DNA of 16,030 nt, taken from positions 1 to 16,030 of the forward strand of contig DATANR010000075.1 of assembly GCA_036266155.1 (NCBI GenBank), written 5' to 3'. The stretch's first letter is position 1; every line of letters begins with the position of its first letter. This document shows, one piece after another, positions 7,882 through 14,810 of this stretch. This stretch comes from SIAJ01 sp036266155 (lineage in GTDB: Bacteria; Planctomycetota; Planctomycetia; Gemmatales; Gemmataceae). The position numbers and the translations under genes were made by a program. The notes below the pieces were generated by a model that was not told where the DNA came from, ran no database searches, and saw nothing but the letters and a program-made list of their open reading frames with translations.

Positions 7882-8121
7882 ATGGCCGAACTCGTCTTTA
7901 CGGACAAGGACGTAGCCGACGCGGTGAACGGATCGATCTGCCTGATCGTCGACGGCGACGCGCGCAAGGACTTGACGAAAGAGCACCAGGTGAAGGGCAA
8001 TCCAAGGGGCATTTTGTTCGATGACATCGGCAAGGAGATCGCTCGCCACACCGGCTACCAAAGCGTCAAGGAGACGGCCGCGTTCTTCTGGAACGAGAAG
8101 CGCAAGTCGAAATCAGAGTAA
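7882..8121 (+). CDS. Small protein of unknown function
   Basis: I do not recognise this 79-residue protein. An in-frame TAG at 7876-7878 leaves the ATG at 7882 as the only sensible start. Codon use is strongly G/C-biased at third positions, like the neighbouring genes, which supports real coding. The protein is highly charged, with no membrane segment or signal peptide. It reads as a compact N-terminal part (AELVFTDKDVADAV, then ICLIVDGDARKDL), a middle FDDIGKEIARHTGY and a basic tail ending KRKSKSE. No good Shine-Dalgarno sequence is visible. A larger opposite-strand frame covers part of it but has poor composition. The gene stands alone, followed by a 126-nt gap before the next gene. Confidence 0.55.
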   Translation: MAELVFTDKDVADAVNGSICLIVDGDARKDLTKEHQVKGNPRGILFDDIGKEIARHTGYQSVKETAAFFWNEKRKSKSE

Positions 8122-8180
8122 ACGAGTAGAGAGTCGATCGATCCCCTTTGGTTCCGCACTTGGCATCCTGGTGAACTGAT

Positions 8181-8210
8181 TTGCAAATCTCGCCACACTT
8201 CGGCTATCAT
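8181..8210 (+). promoter_or_regulatory. Candidate sigma-70-like promoter
   Basis: TTGCAA (8181-8186) and TATCAT (8205-8210) are separated by 18 nt, and transcription would start near 8217. The ATG of the LEDR-motif gene follows at 8248, with GGAG at 8237-8240 as its ribosome binding site. The match is moderate and was found by eye. A self-regulated ECF promoter could also be present but cannot be recognised without a known consensus. Confidence 0.35.
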
Positions 8211-8247
8211 CATCTCACACCCTGCGCCGCCGCCTTGGAGAGTTGCT

Positions 8248-9084
8248 ATGCTCCGTGCCGTGCGCCGCCGGCTCCTCTTGGAGTCCTGCGAAGACCGCTC
8301 GCTCCCATCCGGGCTCGCGCCGAATGCCGCGCCAACGACGTCGAACAGTCCGACTGCCCACACGTCCGCGACGCCGGCAAAAAACACCGATGCGCCGACC
8401 GACGATGATGATGACGATGCCGAGTACGCGAACGACGCGAAGTCCGCAACGACATCGGAAGGGGCGGAATACAACACTCCGTCGCCGAGCACGGAGCGGC
8501 AACTTGAGTATTTGACGGCTGGCCCGATTTATTATCCGCCGTCGTACTACCCCTCATCCCCGCCGCTGCCGACGGGGCCAACGACGCCGATCGCGGCGGA
8601 GTCCCGTGTTCCGGCGGCGTCGGTTGCGCCTGCCAACGTGGTCGTCAACGTACAAGAAGTGCTCGATGTTTCGCCGCCCCAACAACCGCCAGTGATCCGG
8701 ACCGTGGCAGCACCCGTGCCGGTGGCTCCGCAACAAGACGACGACAGCGGGCCGCCTGCCGGTCCTCCGGCCGCGACTGAAAATCTGCCGCCAGTCTCCG
8801 ACATCGAGTCGCCGCCAGTCGGGCCGGTTTCATCCGGCATCCCAGTCTTGGATGATCTCGACATCCATGTGAACTTGGACGGCTGGGCGCAGGCCGCGAC
8901 CCGACTGCTCAATGGGCTCGACGCGATGACCAGTCCACTCGATGGCGAATCGCCGTGGGTCCGGCTCGGTTACTGGGCACTGGCCGTGGGGACGGTTGGT
9001 GTCTCGATCGAACTGACCCGGCAAGGACTGCGCGCCCGGTCGCCGGAGCCCGAGGATGACCTCGTACTTCCGGTGACGCGATGA
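8248..9084 (+). CDS. LEDR-motif, Pro-rich protein with C-terminal membrane anchor
   Basis: This 278-residue protein opens with a basic stretch (LRAVRRRL) and the planctomycete motif LLESCEDRSLPSG (10-22), seen at the N-terminus of many exported planctomycete proteins. A low-complexity region follows, with an acidic run of six Asp at 52-57, then Tyr/Pro-rich (91-107) and Pro/Ala-rich segments to about 195. Near the C-terminus WVRLGYWALAVGTVGVSIEL (237-256) is a probable membrane helix, followed by a short tail starting TRQGLRARS. I infer an envelope protein with a long extended domain. The stop overlaps the sigma factor start by 4 nt (ATGA at 9081-9084), so translation is probably coupled. By position it could be a sensor, stalk or sigma-regulating partner. 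GGAG at 8237-8240 supports the start. Confidence 0.82.
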   Translation: MLRAVRRRLLLESCEDRSLPSGLAPNAAPTTSNSPTAHTSATPAKNTDAPTDDDDDDAEYANDAKSATTSEGAEYNTPSPSTERQLEYLTAGPIYYPPSYYPSSPPLPTGPTTPIAAESRVPAASVAPANVVVNVQEVLDVSPPQQPPVIRTVAAPVPVAPQQDDDSGPPAGPPAATENLPPVSDIESPPVGPVSSGIPVLDDLDIHVNLDGWAQAATRLLNGLDAMTSPLDGESPWVRLGYWALAVGTVGVSIELTRQGLRARSPEPEDDLVLPVTR

Positions 9085-9638
9085 CGGACGAGCCGTTCGA
9101 TCGACTGCTTGATCGCCTTCATGCCGGCGACGAAACCGCGGCGGGGGAATTGTTCACGGCGTTCGAGCCATTCTTGCGTGGCCTGATTCGGCGTCGGCTG
9201 CCTCGACAGGCGCGCGGCCGGTTTGACTCCATTGACGTCGTTCAATCGGCTTGGGCAAGTCTCATCGACGGACTTCGCGAAGCGCGCTGGCAGTTTCCGG
9301 ACGCCGCTCACCTGCGCGCGTTTCTGGCCCGTGTGGTCTTGTGCCGGCTCTACGACCGGGCGAATACTGCCTTGCGCCAAACCGGTCGCGAGGAACCACT
9401 CCTGGCGATCGGTGCGAACCTGCCGGGGCCAGAGGCACGGCCAAGCGCGAACGTCCGGGCCGACGCACTGTGGGACAATCTGCTCACCGCGTGTCCACCG
9501 GAGCATCGCCAAGTGCTGCACCTCCGTCGGGACGGGCATTCGTGCGAGGACATTGCTTGCATGACCGGGATGCACGCCGGCAGCGTCCGCCGGGTGCTCC
9601 GCCAACTGGCGCGCCGGATCGCGTTCGATGACAACTGA
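9081..9638 (+). CDS. ECF-type RNA polymerase sigma factor
   Basis: This 185-residue protein has the two domains of an ECF sigma factor. Region 2 covers about residues 5-95 and includes LIRRRLPRQARGRFDSIDVVQSAWASL, in which RFDSIDVVQSA resembles the (L/F)DSxDVxQS signature of planctomycete ECF proteins. Region 4 covers about 131-180: CPPEHRQVLHLRRDGHSCEDIA, then MHAGSVRRVLRQLARRI as the recognition helix region. It redirects RNA polymerase to a promoter set that is unknown here. The start overlaps the preceding membrane protein by 4 nt, and the end overlaps the kinase start by 11 nt (9628-9638). Planctomycete ECF groups tied to Ser/Thr kinases (ECF-STK groups) are known from the literature, so phosphorylation by the next gene product is a natural inference. 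There is no classical anti-sigma gene beside it. Confidence 0.92.
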   Translation: MTDEPFDRLLDRLHAGDETAAGELFTAFEPFLRGLIRRRLPRQARGRFDSIDVVQSAWASLIDGLREARWQFPDAAHLRAFLARVVLCRLYDRANTALRQTGREEPLLAIGANLPGPEARPSANVRADALWDNLLTACPPEHRQVLHLRRDGHSCEDIACMTGMHAGSVRRVLRQLARRIAFDDN

Positions 9639-11904
9639 CCTGCCGACCATGCCGTCCTCGACCGAGGTCAACGCCCTCGCCGATCGACTCGCGGCCGAGA
9701 TGCGTCTCCGCTGGCACAATGGCGAGCAACCGCTGCCCGAGTCATACGTTGTCGCGCACCCCGAATTGCTCGATCACCCGGGCGCTATTGGCGAATTGAT
9801 CTATGAAGAAGTGTCGCTCCGGCGCGAACGGGGCGAAACGGGCGGGTCGAGTGAGGTCTTGCGTCGATTCCCGCGATGGGGCTCGCAGCTCCGCGTCATG
9901 CTCGACCTGCGTGATGCGCTGGATGCCGAGAGACGAGCCGACTTCCCCGAGGCCGGCGAACGACTGGGCGAGTTCCATCTGCTCGGGGAACTCGGACGTG
10001 GCTCGCGGGGGCGCGTCTACCTGGCTCGACAGCCGGCCCTGGCCGATCGGCCGGTGGTGGTCAAGCTGACGCCACGCACGGATGCCGAGCACCTATCGCT
10101 GGCGCGACTTCAGCATACGCACATCGTTCCCTTGTATGCCGTCCACGAAGATCCGATTCGTCGGCTGCGCATTCTGTGCATGCCGTTCTTTGGTGGGGCA
10201 ACACTGGCCCATGCACTCGATCGCCTCAGTTCAACCGCGCCCGCGGAAAGATCGTCGAACGAGTTATGGGACGCGATCGCCTCCGCTCCCGGCAGCAATC
10301 CATTCGGCGAAGGCCGTCCCATCCCATCCCGATGGATCTCGACCGATTACGTTCGACTGATCGTGCAATTCGGAATCGGCTTGGCGGACGCCCTCGAATT
10401 TGCTCACGAACATGATCTCGTCCATATGGATGTGAAACCGTCGAACATATTGTTGACCGCCGACGGGCAGCCGATGCTTCTTGATTTTCATTTGGCGAGA
10501 CCGCCCATCGCGGCCAGCGATCCGCCTCCGAACTGGCTCGGCGGCACGCCAGCCTACAGCGCCCCCGAACAGCGTGCGGCCCTCGATGCCGTCCGAACGG
10601 CACGCGCGCTCCCGACCCCGGTGGACCATCGCGCTGACATTTATTCGCTTGGCGCTGTTCTCTTCGAAGCTCTTGCCGGGCGGTTGCTGGACGGTCGTCC
10701 GCTTTCCGCCCACAACCACGCGGTTAGCGTTGGCTTGTCCGACATCATTGCCCGTTGTCTTGCAACCGATCCCGCAAATCGCTATCCGACCGCCGCAGTT
10801 CTGGCCGAAGACCTGCGCCGACACCTCGCACATTTGCCGCTTCGTGGGGCGCGCAATCGATCGCTGGCCGAACGCTGGCGCAAGTGGCGTCGTCGGCGAC
10901 CGCACGCGCTCGGCCTGACTGGCCTGCTGGGGCTAGTTTTCGTCGTTATCGGCCTAGGTGTGAGTTACGTACGCCATCAACGCGAATTGGCCAGGACGGC
11001 ACTCGATGAAGGAAACGCGGCACTCGATCGCGGCCGCTTCGCCGAAGCACGCGGGTCGTTCCAACGCGGGCTCGCGGTGGTCGACGGCCTGCCGTTCCAG
11101 GGCGATCTTGTCACTGAATTGTCCAATGGAATGAGGCGTGCGGACCGATCAGCGGTGAGCGGCGATCTGCATGGTATTGCCGAGCGGATGCGCGCCCTGT
11201 CGGTGGCCCAGGACATTTCGATGCCTGACAAGGTGAACGCCGAACGTCTCGGCCGGCAACTCTGGGACCGCCGAATCGAGTTGTTCGCCTTGACCGACTC
11301 CAACCTACCAGCCGCGGTCCGCGATTCGGCAAGGACTGATTTCATTGATGTGGTGTTGACTTGGTCGCGCTTGCGGAGCGAATTGACGCCGACGGATCGT
11401 CGGGCCATCGTGGACGTATTGACCGACATTGAGCAAGCGCTCGGCCCATGTGCCGGGCTGTATCGGGAGCGGGCCGCCCTCAACCGCGGTCTTGGCCGTT
11501 TCGCCGAAGCGGACGCCGATCTTCGTCGAGCGGTTGCGACCCCGCCAAGCTCCGCATGGGACCATGTCGCTTTGGGGACACATTACTTGCAACGCGGGGA
11601 CCTGGAGCCGGCCCACGCTGAGTTCGTCCTGGCGGTTGCCAGCGACCCGCGATCGTTCTGGGCACGCCTGGCCCTCGGCCGGTGCGACCTGGCTCTGGGT
11701 CATCCTGAAGATGCATTGCTTGCCTTCGCCGTCTGCGTCGGGCTCGATCCTGACAATCCGATCGGCTACTTGCACAAGGCCCACATTCACGCCCGACTGG
11801 GCCAGCGTGAGAAAGCACTTGCGGAAGTTGAGCGGGCGCTTGCCCTCGACCCCAATGATTCCCAGGCCCGAAGCCTGCGGGAATCGCTGAACCCGGCTCG
11901 TTGA
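9628..11904 (+). CDS. Membrane Ser/Thr protein kinase with TPR repeats
   Basis: The 758-residue protein has an N-terminal helical region (1-110), a kinase domain (about 113-405), one membrane helix (about 427-448), and a region with TPR-like repeats at about 452-490 and 610-755. Kinase motifs are the Gly loop LGRGSRGRV (122-130), VVVK with Lys146, Glu154 in the short helix C segment EHLSLARL, HMDVKPSN (266-273; Asp268 and Asn273) and Asp286 in LLDFHLA, where the usual DFG is DFH. APE is present in YSAPEQ (310-315). Residues GGTPAY and DIYSLGAVLFEALAG are typical of bacterial Hanks-type kinases. A basic RWRKWRRRRP lies just inside the membrane. The TPR part would be on the far side of the membrane and may receive the signal. 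Overlap with the sigma gene suggests that the sigma factor or its partner is a substrate. Confidence 0.93.
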   Translation: MTTDLPTMPSSTEVNALADRLAAEMRLRWHNGEQPLPESYVVAHPELLDHPGAIGELIYEEVSLRRERGETGGSSEVLRRFPRWGSQLRVMLDLRDALDAERRADFPEAGERLGEFHLLGELGRGSRGRVYLARQPALADRPVVVKLTPRTDAEHLSLARLQHTHIVPLYAVHEDPIRRLRILCMPFFGGATLAHALDRLSSTAPAERSSNELWDAIASAPGSNPFGEGRPIPSRWISTDYVRLIVQFGIGLADALEFAHEHDLVHMDVKPSNILLTADGQPMLLDFHLARPPIAASDPPPNWLGGTPAYSAPEQRAALDAVRTARALPTPVDHRADIYSLGAVLFEALAGRLLDGRPLSAHNHAVSVGLSDIIARCLATDPANRYPTAAVLAEDLRRHLAHLPLRGARNRSLAERWRKWRRRRPHALGLTGLLGLVFVVIGLGVSYVRHQRELARTALDEGNAALDRGRFAEARGSFQRGLAVVDGLPFQGDLVTELSNGMRRADRSAVSGDLHGIAERMRALSVAQDISMPDKVNAERLGRQLWDRRIELFALTDSNLPAAVRDSARTDFIDVVLTWSRLRSELTPTDRRAIVDVLTDIEQALGPCAGLYRERAALNRGLGRFAEADADLRRAVATPPSSAWDHVALGTHYLQRGDLEPAHAEFVLAVASDPRSFWARLALGRCDLALGHPEDALLAFAVCVGLDPDNPIGYLHKAHIHARLGQREKALAEVERALALDPNDSQARSLRESLNPAR

Positions 11905-11963
11905 CGACCTGAATCGACACTTCCAAAAGATTTTCCAAAATCCGCGCTCGTTTCGGACGCCGA

Positions 11964-11980
11964 CCCCGATTTAACCGGGG
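11964..11980. terminator. Weak hairpin after the kinase gene
   Basis: CCCCG (11964-11968) pairs with CGGGG (11976-11980) around a 7-nt loop, 60 nt past the kinase stop. There is no U-tract, so termination is only a possibility. The rest of the 118-nt gap (11905-12022) shows no clear promoter. Confidence 0.25.
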
Positions 11981-12022
11981 GCGGGCCTATTCCGCTCATC
12001 GTAATCCATTGAGGTTCTCATC

Positions 12023-13777
12023 ATGTCACGTCCGTCCGCGCGCCGGCAGATCGCCCGTCTTACCGTGAATTCGCTCGAAGACCGTTGCAATCCGAGTACG
12101 GCGTTCCTCGCCGCGAACTTGATTGCTGACCAACCCGGCGTCGCCGCGATCACTGATCCGACTCTGCTCAATGCGTGGGGTATTTCGCTTAGCCCGACTG
12201 GCGGCGGCTTTTGGATCTCGTCCAATCATGGCGATCTGAGCGAGGTCTATGGCGGCGACGTCAACGGCACCGCGATCACGCAGCCGTTCAAAGTGGCAAT
12301 CCCGGGCGGCTCACCGACCGGCCAGGTCTTCAACAACAGCGGCAGCACGACCGATTTCACCGTGACCGATGGGACGAACACCAAACCGGCCGTGTTCATC
12401 TTCGCGTCCGAGGCCGGTCAAGTGACCGCGTGGAGCCCGACGGTCGGCGGCGCGCCACCCTCCAAGATCGCCGAGTCCGGATTCACCGCATCCGATGGCG
12501 CCATCTACAAGGGCCTTGCGATCGGCAAGATTGGGACGGCGAACTTCCTGTACGCCACCGATTTCCATAACGGCAAAATCGATGTGCTCGATGGTCAGTT
12601 CCACCAAGTCACGCTCGGCTCCGGCGGCTTCGAATCATTTGCCGATCCGAACATCCCGACCGGGTATGCTCCATTCGGGATCACGGCCATCAATGGCAAG
12701 CTGTATGTCACCTACGCGAAGCAAGGCGCCCGCGCGGAGGACGATGCCGCGGGTCCGGGCCGCGGGTTCATCGACGTGTTTGAAATGAACGGGCACCTTG
12801 CCCAGCGACTCGTCACCCGTGGCGACCTCAATTCGCCGTGGGGCATGGTTCTGGCTCCCGCCAGCTTCGGCAATTTTGGCGGCGCATTGCTCGTCGGCAA
12901 TTTCGGCGACGGCCACATTCACGCATACGACCCGACCAGCGGCAAGGAACTCGGCACCCTCGGGGCGAACCCGATGCATCCGCTGGTCATCGAAGGCCTG
13001 TGGGGCCTGGCCTTCGGCAACGGGGCAACGGCTGGCGACGCCAGTGCCCTTTATTTCACGGCCGGCCCCGATGATGAAGCACACGGATTGTTCGGCAAGG
13101 TCACCGCCAATCCAGCCGGGACCAACCCTGTGACCGTCAAGCAGACCGGCGACGATCTGGCGATTACCGGCAGCCGCGACGACGATCGGGTGTTCGTGAC
13201 GACTGACATGAGCGGCACGAAGATCAATGTCATGGCCGGCGGTCAGCGCATCGGTCAATTCGACGCCTCAACGGTCGGCACGATTCACTTCAACGGCTTC
13301 GCCGGCGATGACATCTTCGTCGTCGACCCGCGTGTCACCGCCACCGTGATCGCCGACGGCGGCGCCGGCAACGACATTCTTTACGGCGGCGGTGGGAACA
13401 ACATTCTGCTCGGCGGATCGGGGAAGGACTTGCTCGTCGGCGGCGCCAATCGGGATCTCTTGATCGGCGGAGAAGGTGCAGACCGCCTGTTCGGAGTGAG
13501 CGGCGACGACGCATTGATCGGCGGCTCGACGAAATTCGACGCCGATCAGGCGTCACTCGTTCAGATCCTCGGCGTCTGGACCGGGAACGGCTCGTACGCG
13601 ACTCGAGTCGGTGCGATTCGCGCAGGGACCAATAGTGTCCCGAAGCTCGACGCGACGACGGTGATCGACGACGGCGTCGGCGACCTGATCGTCGGTGGCC
13701 AGGGGCTCGACTGGTACTTCGGCGTCACGCCGCCGGACGTGTTCAGCGGCAAGAACGCCGTGGAGCAAGCGAACTAG
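12023..13777 (+). CDS. LEDR-motif TIGR03118-type protein with RTX-like repeats
   Basis: This 584-residue secreted protein begins with MSRPSARRQ and the planctomycete motif TVNSLEDRCNPST (14-26). Residues about 33-375 match the TIGR03118 layout as I know it: NLIADQPGVAAITDPTLLNAWGIS, WISSNHGDLSEVYGGDVNG, GLAIGKIGTANFLYATDFHNG, PNIPTGYAPFGI and LNSPWGMVLAP. The pattern suggests a beta-propeller of unknown ligand. Residues about 445-505 hold RTX-type nonapeptides (GGAGNDILYGG, GGSGKDLLVGG, GGEGADRLFG), which bind calcium in known families. The C-terminus has further Gly/Asp-rich text and ends FSGKNAVEQAN. GAGG at 12011-12014, 8 nt before the ATG, supports the start. The upstream sigma/kinase unit shares the strand, but the 118-nt gap suggests separate transcription. 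Confidence 0.9.
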   Translation: MSRPSARRQIARLTVNSLEDRCNPSTAFLAANLIADQPGVAAITDPTLLNAWGISLSPTGGGFWISSNHGDLSEVYGGDVNGTAITQPFKVAIPGGSPTGQVFNNSGSTTDFTVTDGTNTKPAVFIFASEAGQVTAWSPTVGGAPPSKIAESGFTASDGAIYKGLAIGKIGTANFLYATDFHNGKIDVLDGQFHQVTLGSGGFESFADPNIPTGYAPFGITAINGKLYVTYAKQGARAEDDAAGPGRGFIDVFEMNGHLAQRLVTRGDLNSPWGMVLAPASFGNFGGALLVGNFGDGHIHAYDPTSGKELGTLGANPMHPLVIEGLWGLAFGNGATAGDASALYFTAGPDDEAHGLFGKVTANPAGTNPVTVKQTGDDLAITGSRDDDRVFVTTDMSGTKINVMAGGQRIGQFDASTVGTIHFNGFAGDDIFVVDPRVTATVIADGGAGNDILYGGGGNNILLGGSGKDLLVGGANRDLLIGGEGADRLFGVSGDDALIGGSTKFDADQASLVQILGVWTGNGSYATRVGAIRAGTNSVPKLDATTVIDDGVGDLIVGGQGLDWYFGVTPPDVFSGKNAVEQAN

Positions 13778-13786
13778 GTTGCGCCG

Positions 13787-13819
13787 TCGCTCGTTCGACG
13801 GTGACCGTCGAACGAGCGA
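13787..13819. terminator. Strong 15-bp hairpin after the RTX gene
   Basis: Bases 13787-13801 pair perfectly with 13805-13819 around a TGA loop, starting 10 nt after the RTX gene stop. The stem is very GC-rich (CGCTCGTTCGACGG and its complement). There is no long T run, only AAATT afterwards, so it may be a factor-assisted terminator or an mRNA-stabilising stem. It is nearly symmetrical and could act on either strand. Confidence 0.7.
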
Positions 13820-13881
13820 AATTGCCCTCACTTCGGCATCACCCGCTCCGGTAACTCCGGGCGTGCTTTCTCCTTCGGCGG

Positions 13882-14179
13882 GTTCTCGGCCGCACGCCGC
13901 GCGTATTCGGCCTGCCGCAACACTACAAACTCCCAGGCCGCAACCACTGGGGCGCTGTCCAAAGCGTCTTCCTCGCCGGCGGCGCGCAAAACGGCATTGT
14001 CATCGGCGCCTCCGACAAAAACGGCGGCTACCCCAATCAGCGACGCGCAAACGCCCGAAAACCTCGGCGCGACGATCTACTCGGCCCTCGGCATCCTGAG
14101 ATCAACGATGTGGAAAGACGTCGAGAACCGGCCGCATCATGCGTACTATGCGGAGGTGATTCGGGGACTAGTGGGATGA
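13882..14179 (+). pseudogene. Frameshifted C-terminal remnant of a DUF1501 gene
   Basis: In frame 1 from about 13888 the translation reads GRTPRVFGLPQHY, then LPGRNHWGAVQSVFLAGG, then GIVIGASDKNGGYP. These are the conserved C-terminal blocks of DUF1501 proteins. At 14035-14036 one extra A shifts the frame. The second frame continues ISDAQTPENLGATIYSALGI, then WKDVENRPHHAYYAEVIRG, and stops at TGA 14177-14179. Removing one A restores a continuous domain end of about 97 codons. Nothing corresponding to the N-terminal ~350 residues or the Tat signal is seen upstream, where the RTX gene and its hairpin lie. So the gene is both truncated at its 5' side and frameshifted, and is certainly non-functional as DUF1501. 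A sequencing error could explain the frameshift but not the missing N-terminus. Confidence 0.85.
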
Positions 14180-14264
14180 TGCCGGATCATGTTCTGATGC
14201 CTCAAGAAATGACCGAAAGCAATCGATTCTTGATAGGTAGAATTACATTATGTCGCCTTTCTCT

Positions 14265-14810
14265 TCAAAATTCCCCTATTTCATGCGATTTTCCATTTTC
14301 GTCGAAGTTCCGAAAAAGTACTACTTCTTCACCTGTTACACAGAGCAAATGAAGCCCCAACATGCTTTTCATCCCCAACAGACTTGGTCTTACGTCCCGA
14401 ACATCAATTGGAATCCGAGTGATACACGGCACATCCGCCCACTTGCCTCCCAACAAGATCGGTACGACTCCTTCCGTCACCGTGAGCACTTGGTCGCCCG
14501 CAGTTCTCACGTGCATCTTTGAGCCATTGCCGACAAAACCGAGCCATGATGCCACGAATCCATTGATTAGCGTCGTGTTGCAGCCGGTGTCGACAATGAA
14601 CAGCGTCGAAGTCGCCTCAATAATTCCTGGGACGTGACCAGCGCGCGAGATTGGGCAATTGCGCCTTCCAATTGATAATTCAACTACGCATTGGCGATCC
14701 CGCTTCTTCGAGCGATTTTCCCAGCGCCCGATGCGCTTATACGAAGAATGTACGGCCCACCAGGATTCACCGTTGCCATCCAGTTTTTGGATTATTGACA
14801 CTTCGATCAC
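14265..14810 (-). CDS. Retropepsin-like aspartic protease
   Basis: This 181-residue protein carries the signature of single-domain (dimeric) retropepsin-type proteases. FIVDTGCNTTLI (71-82) has the catalytic Asp74-Thr-Gly, and a later hydrophobic-hydrophobic-Gly element follows in SLLGMKSMLGLHL (143-155). Such proteins need a homodimer to form the active site. The N-terminal ~65 residues, with WWAVHSSYKRIGRWENRSKK, are not typical, and about 16 residues are inserted between the first strand (VVELSIG) and the DTG motif. There is no signal peptide, so action is probably cytoplasmic. The start is GTG at 14808-14810, overlapping the response regulator stop by 4 nt (GTGA). This makes it the last gene of a kinase-regulator-protease operon. 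Base composition is AT-richer than in the rest of the window. Target unknown; the cosynthesised response regulator is one candidate. Confidence 0.78.
   Translation of the reverse strand: MIEVSIIQKLDGNGESWWAVHSSYKRIGRWENRSKKRDRQCVVELSIGRRNCPISRAGHVPGIIEATSTLFIVDTGCNTTLINGFVASWLGFVGNGSKMHVRTAGDQVLTVTEGVVPILLGGKWADVPCITRIPIDVRDVRPSLLGMKSMLGLHLLCVTGEEVVLFRNFDENGKSHEIGEF

Noticed and set aside
7675..8061. Minus-strand open frame of 128 codons over the small gene at 7882.
   Set aside because: It ends in the non-coding gap, has no recognisable domain, and the plus-strand frame has the better GC third-position pattern.
8970..9719. Minus-strand open frame of 249 codons across the LEDR protein end and sigma factor.
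   Set aside because: It is opposite a confident ECF sigma factor and shows no family motif.
13360..13530. Repetitive glycine-rich DNA considered as a non-coding tandem or CRISPR-like repeat.
   Set aside because: The repetition is at the protein level (RTX-type nonapeptides) with degenerate codons, inside a continuous gene. No CRISPR spacing is present anywhere in the window.
13828..14073. Minus-strand reading of about 82 codons ending NPPKEKARPELPERVMPK before a TGA at 13828-13830; it looks protein-like.
   Set aside because: There is no start at its upstream end, a TAG bounds it, and the plus strand of the same stretch encodes unmistakable DUF1501 motifs. A leftover gene tail at 13828-13880 cannot be fully excluded.
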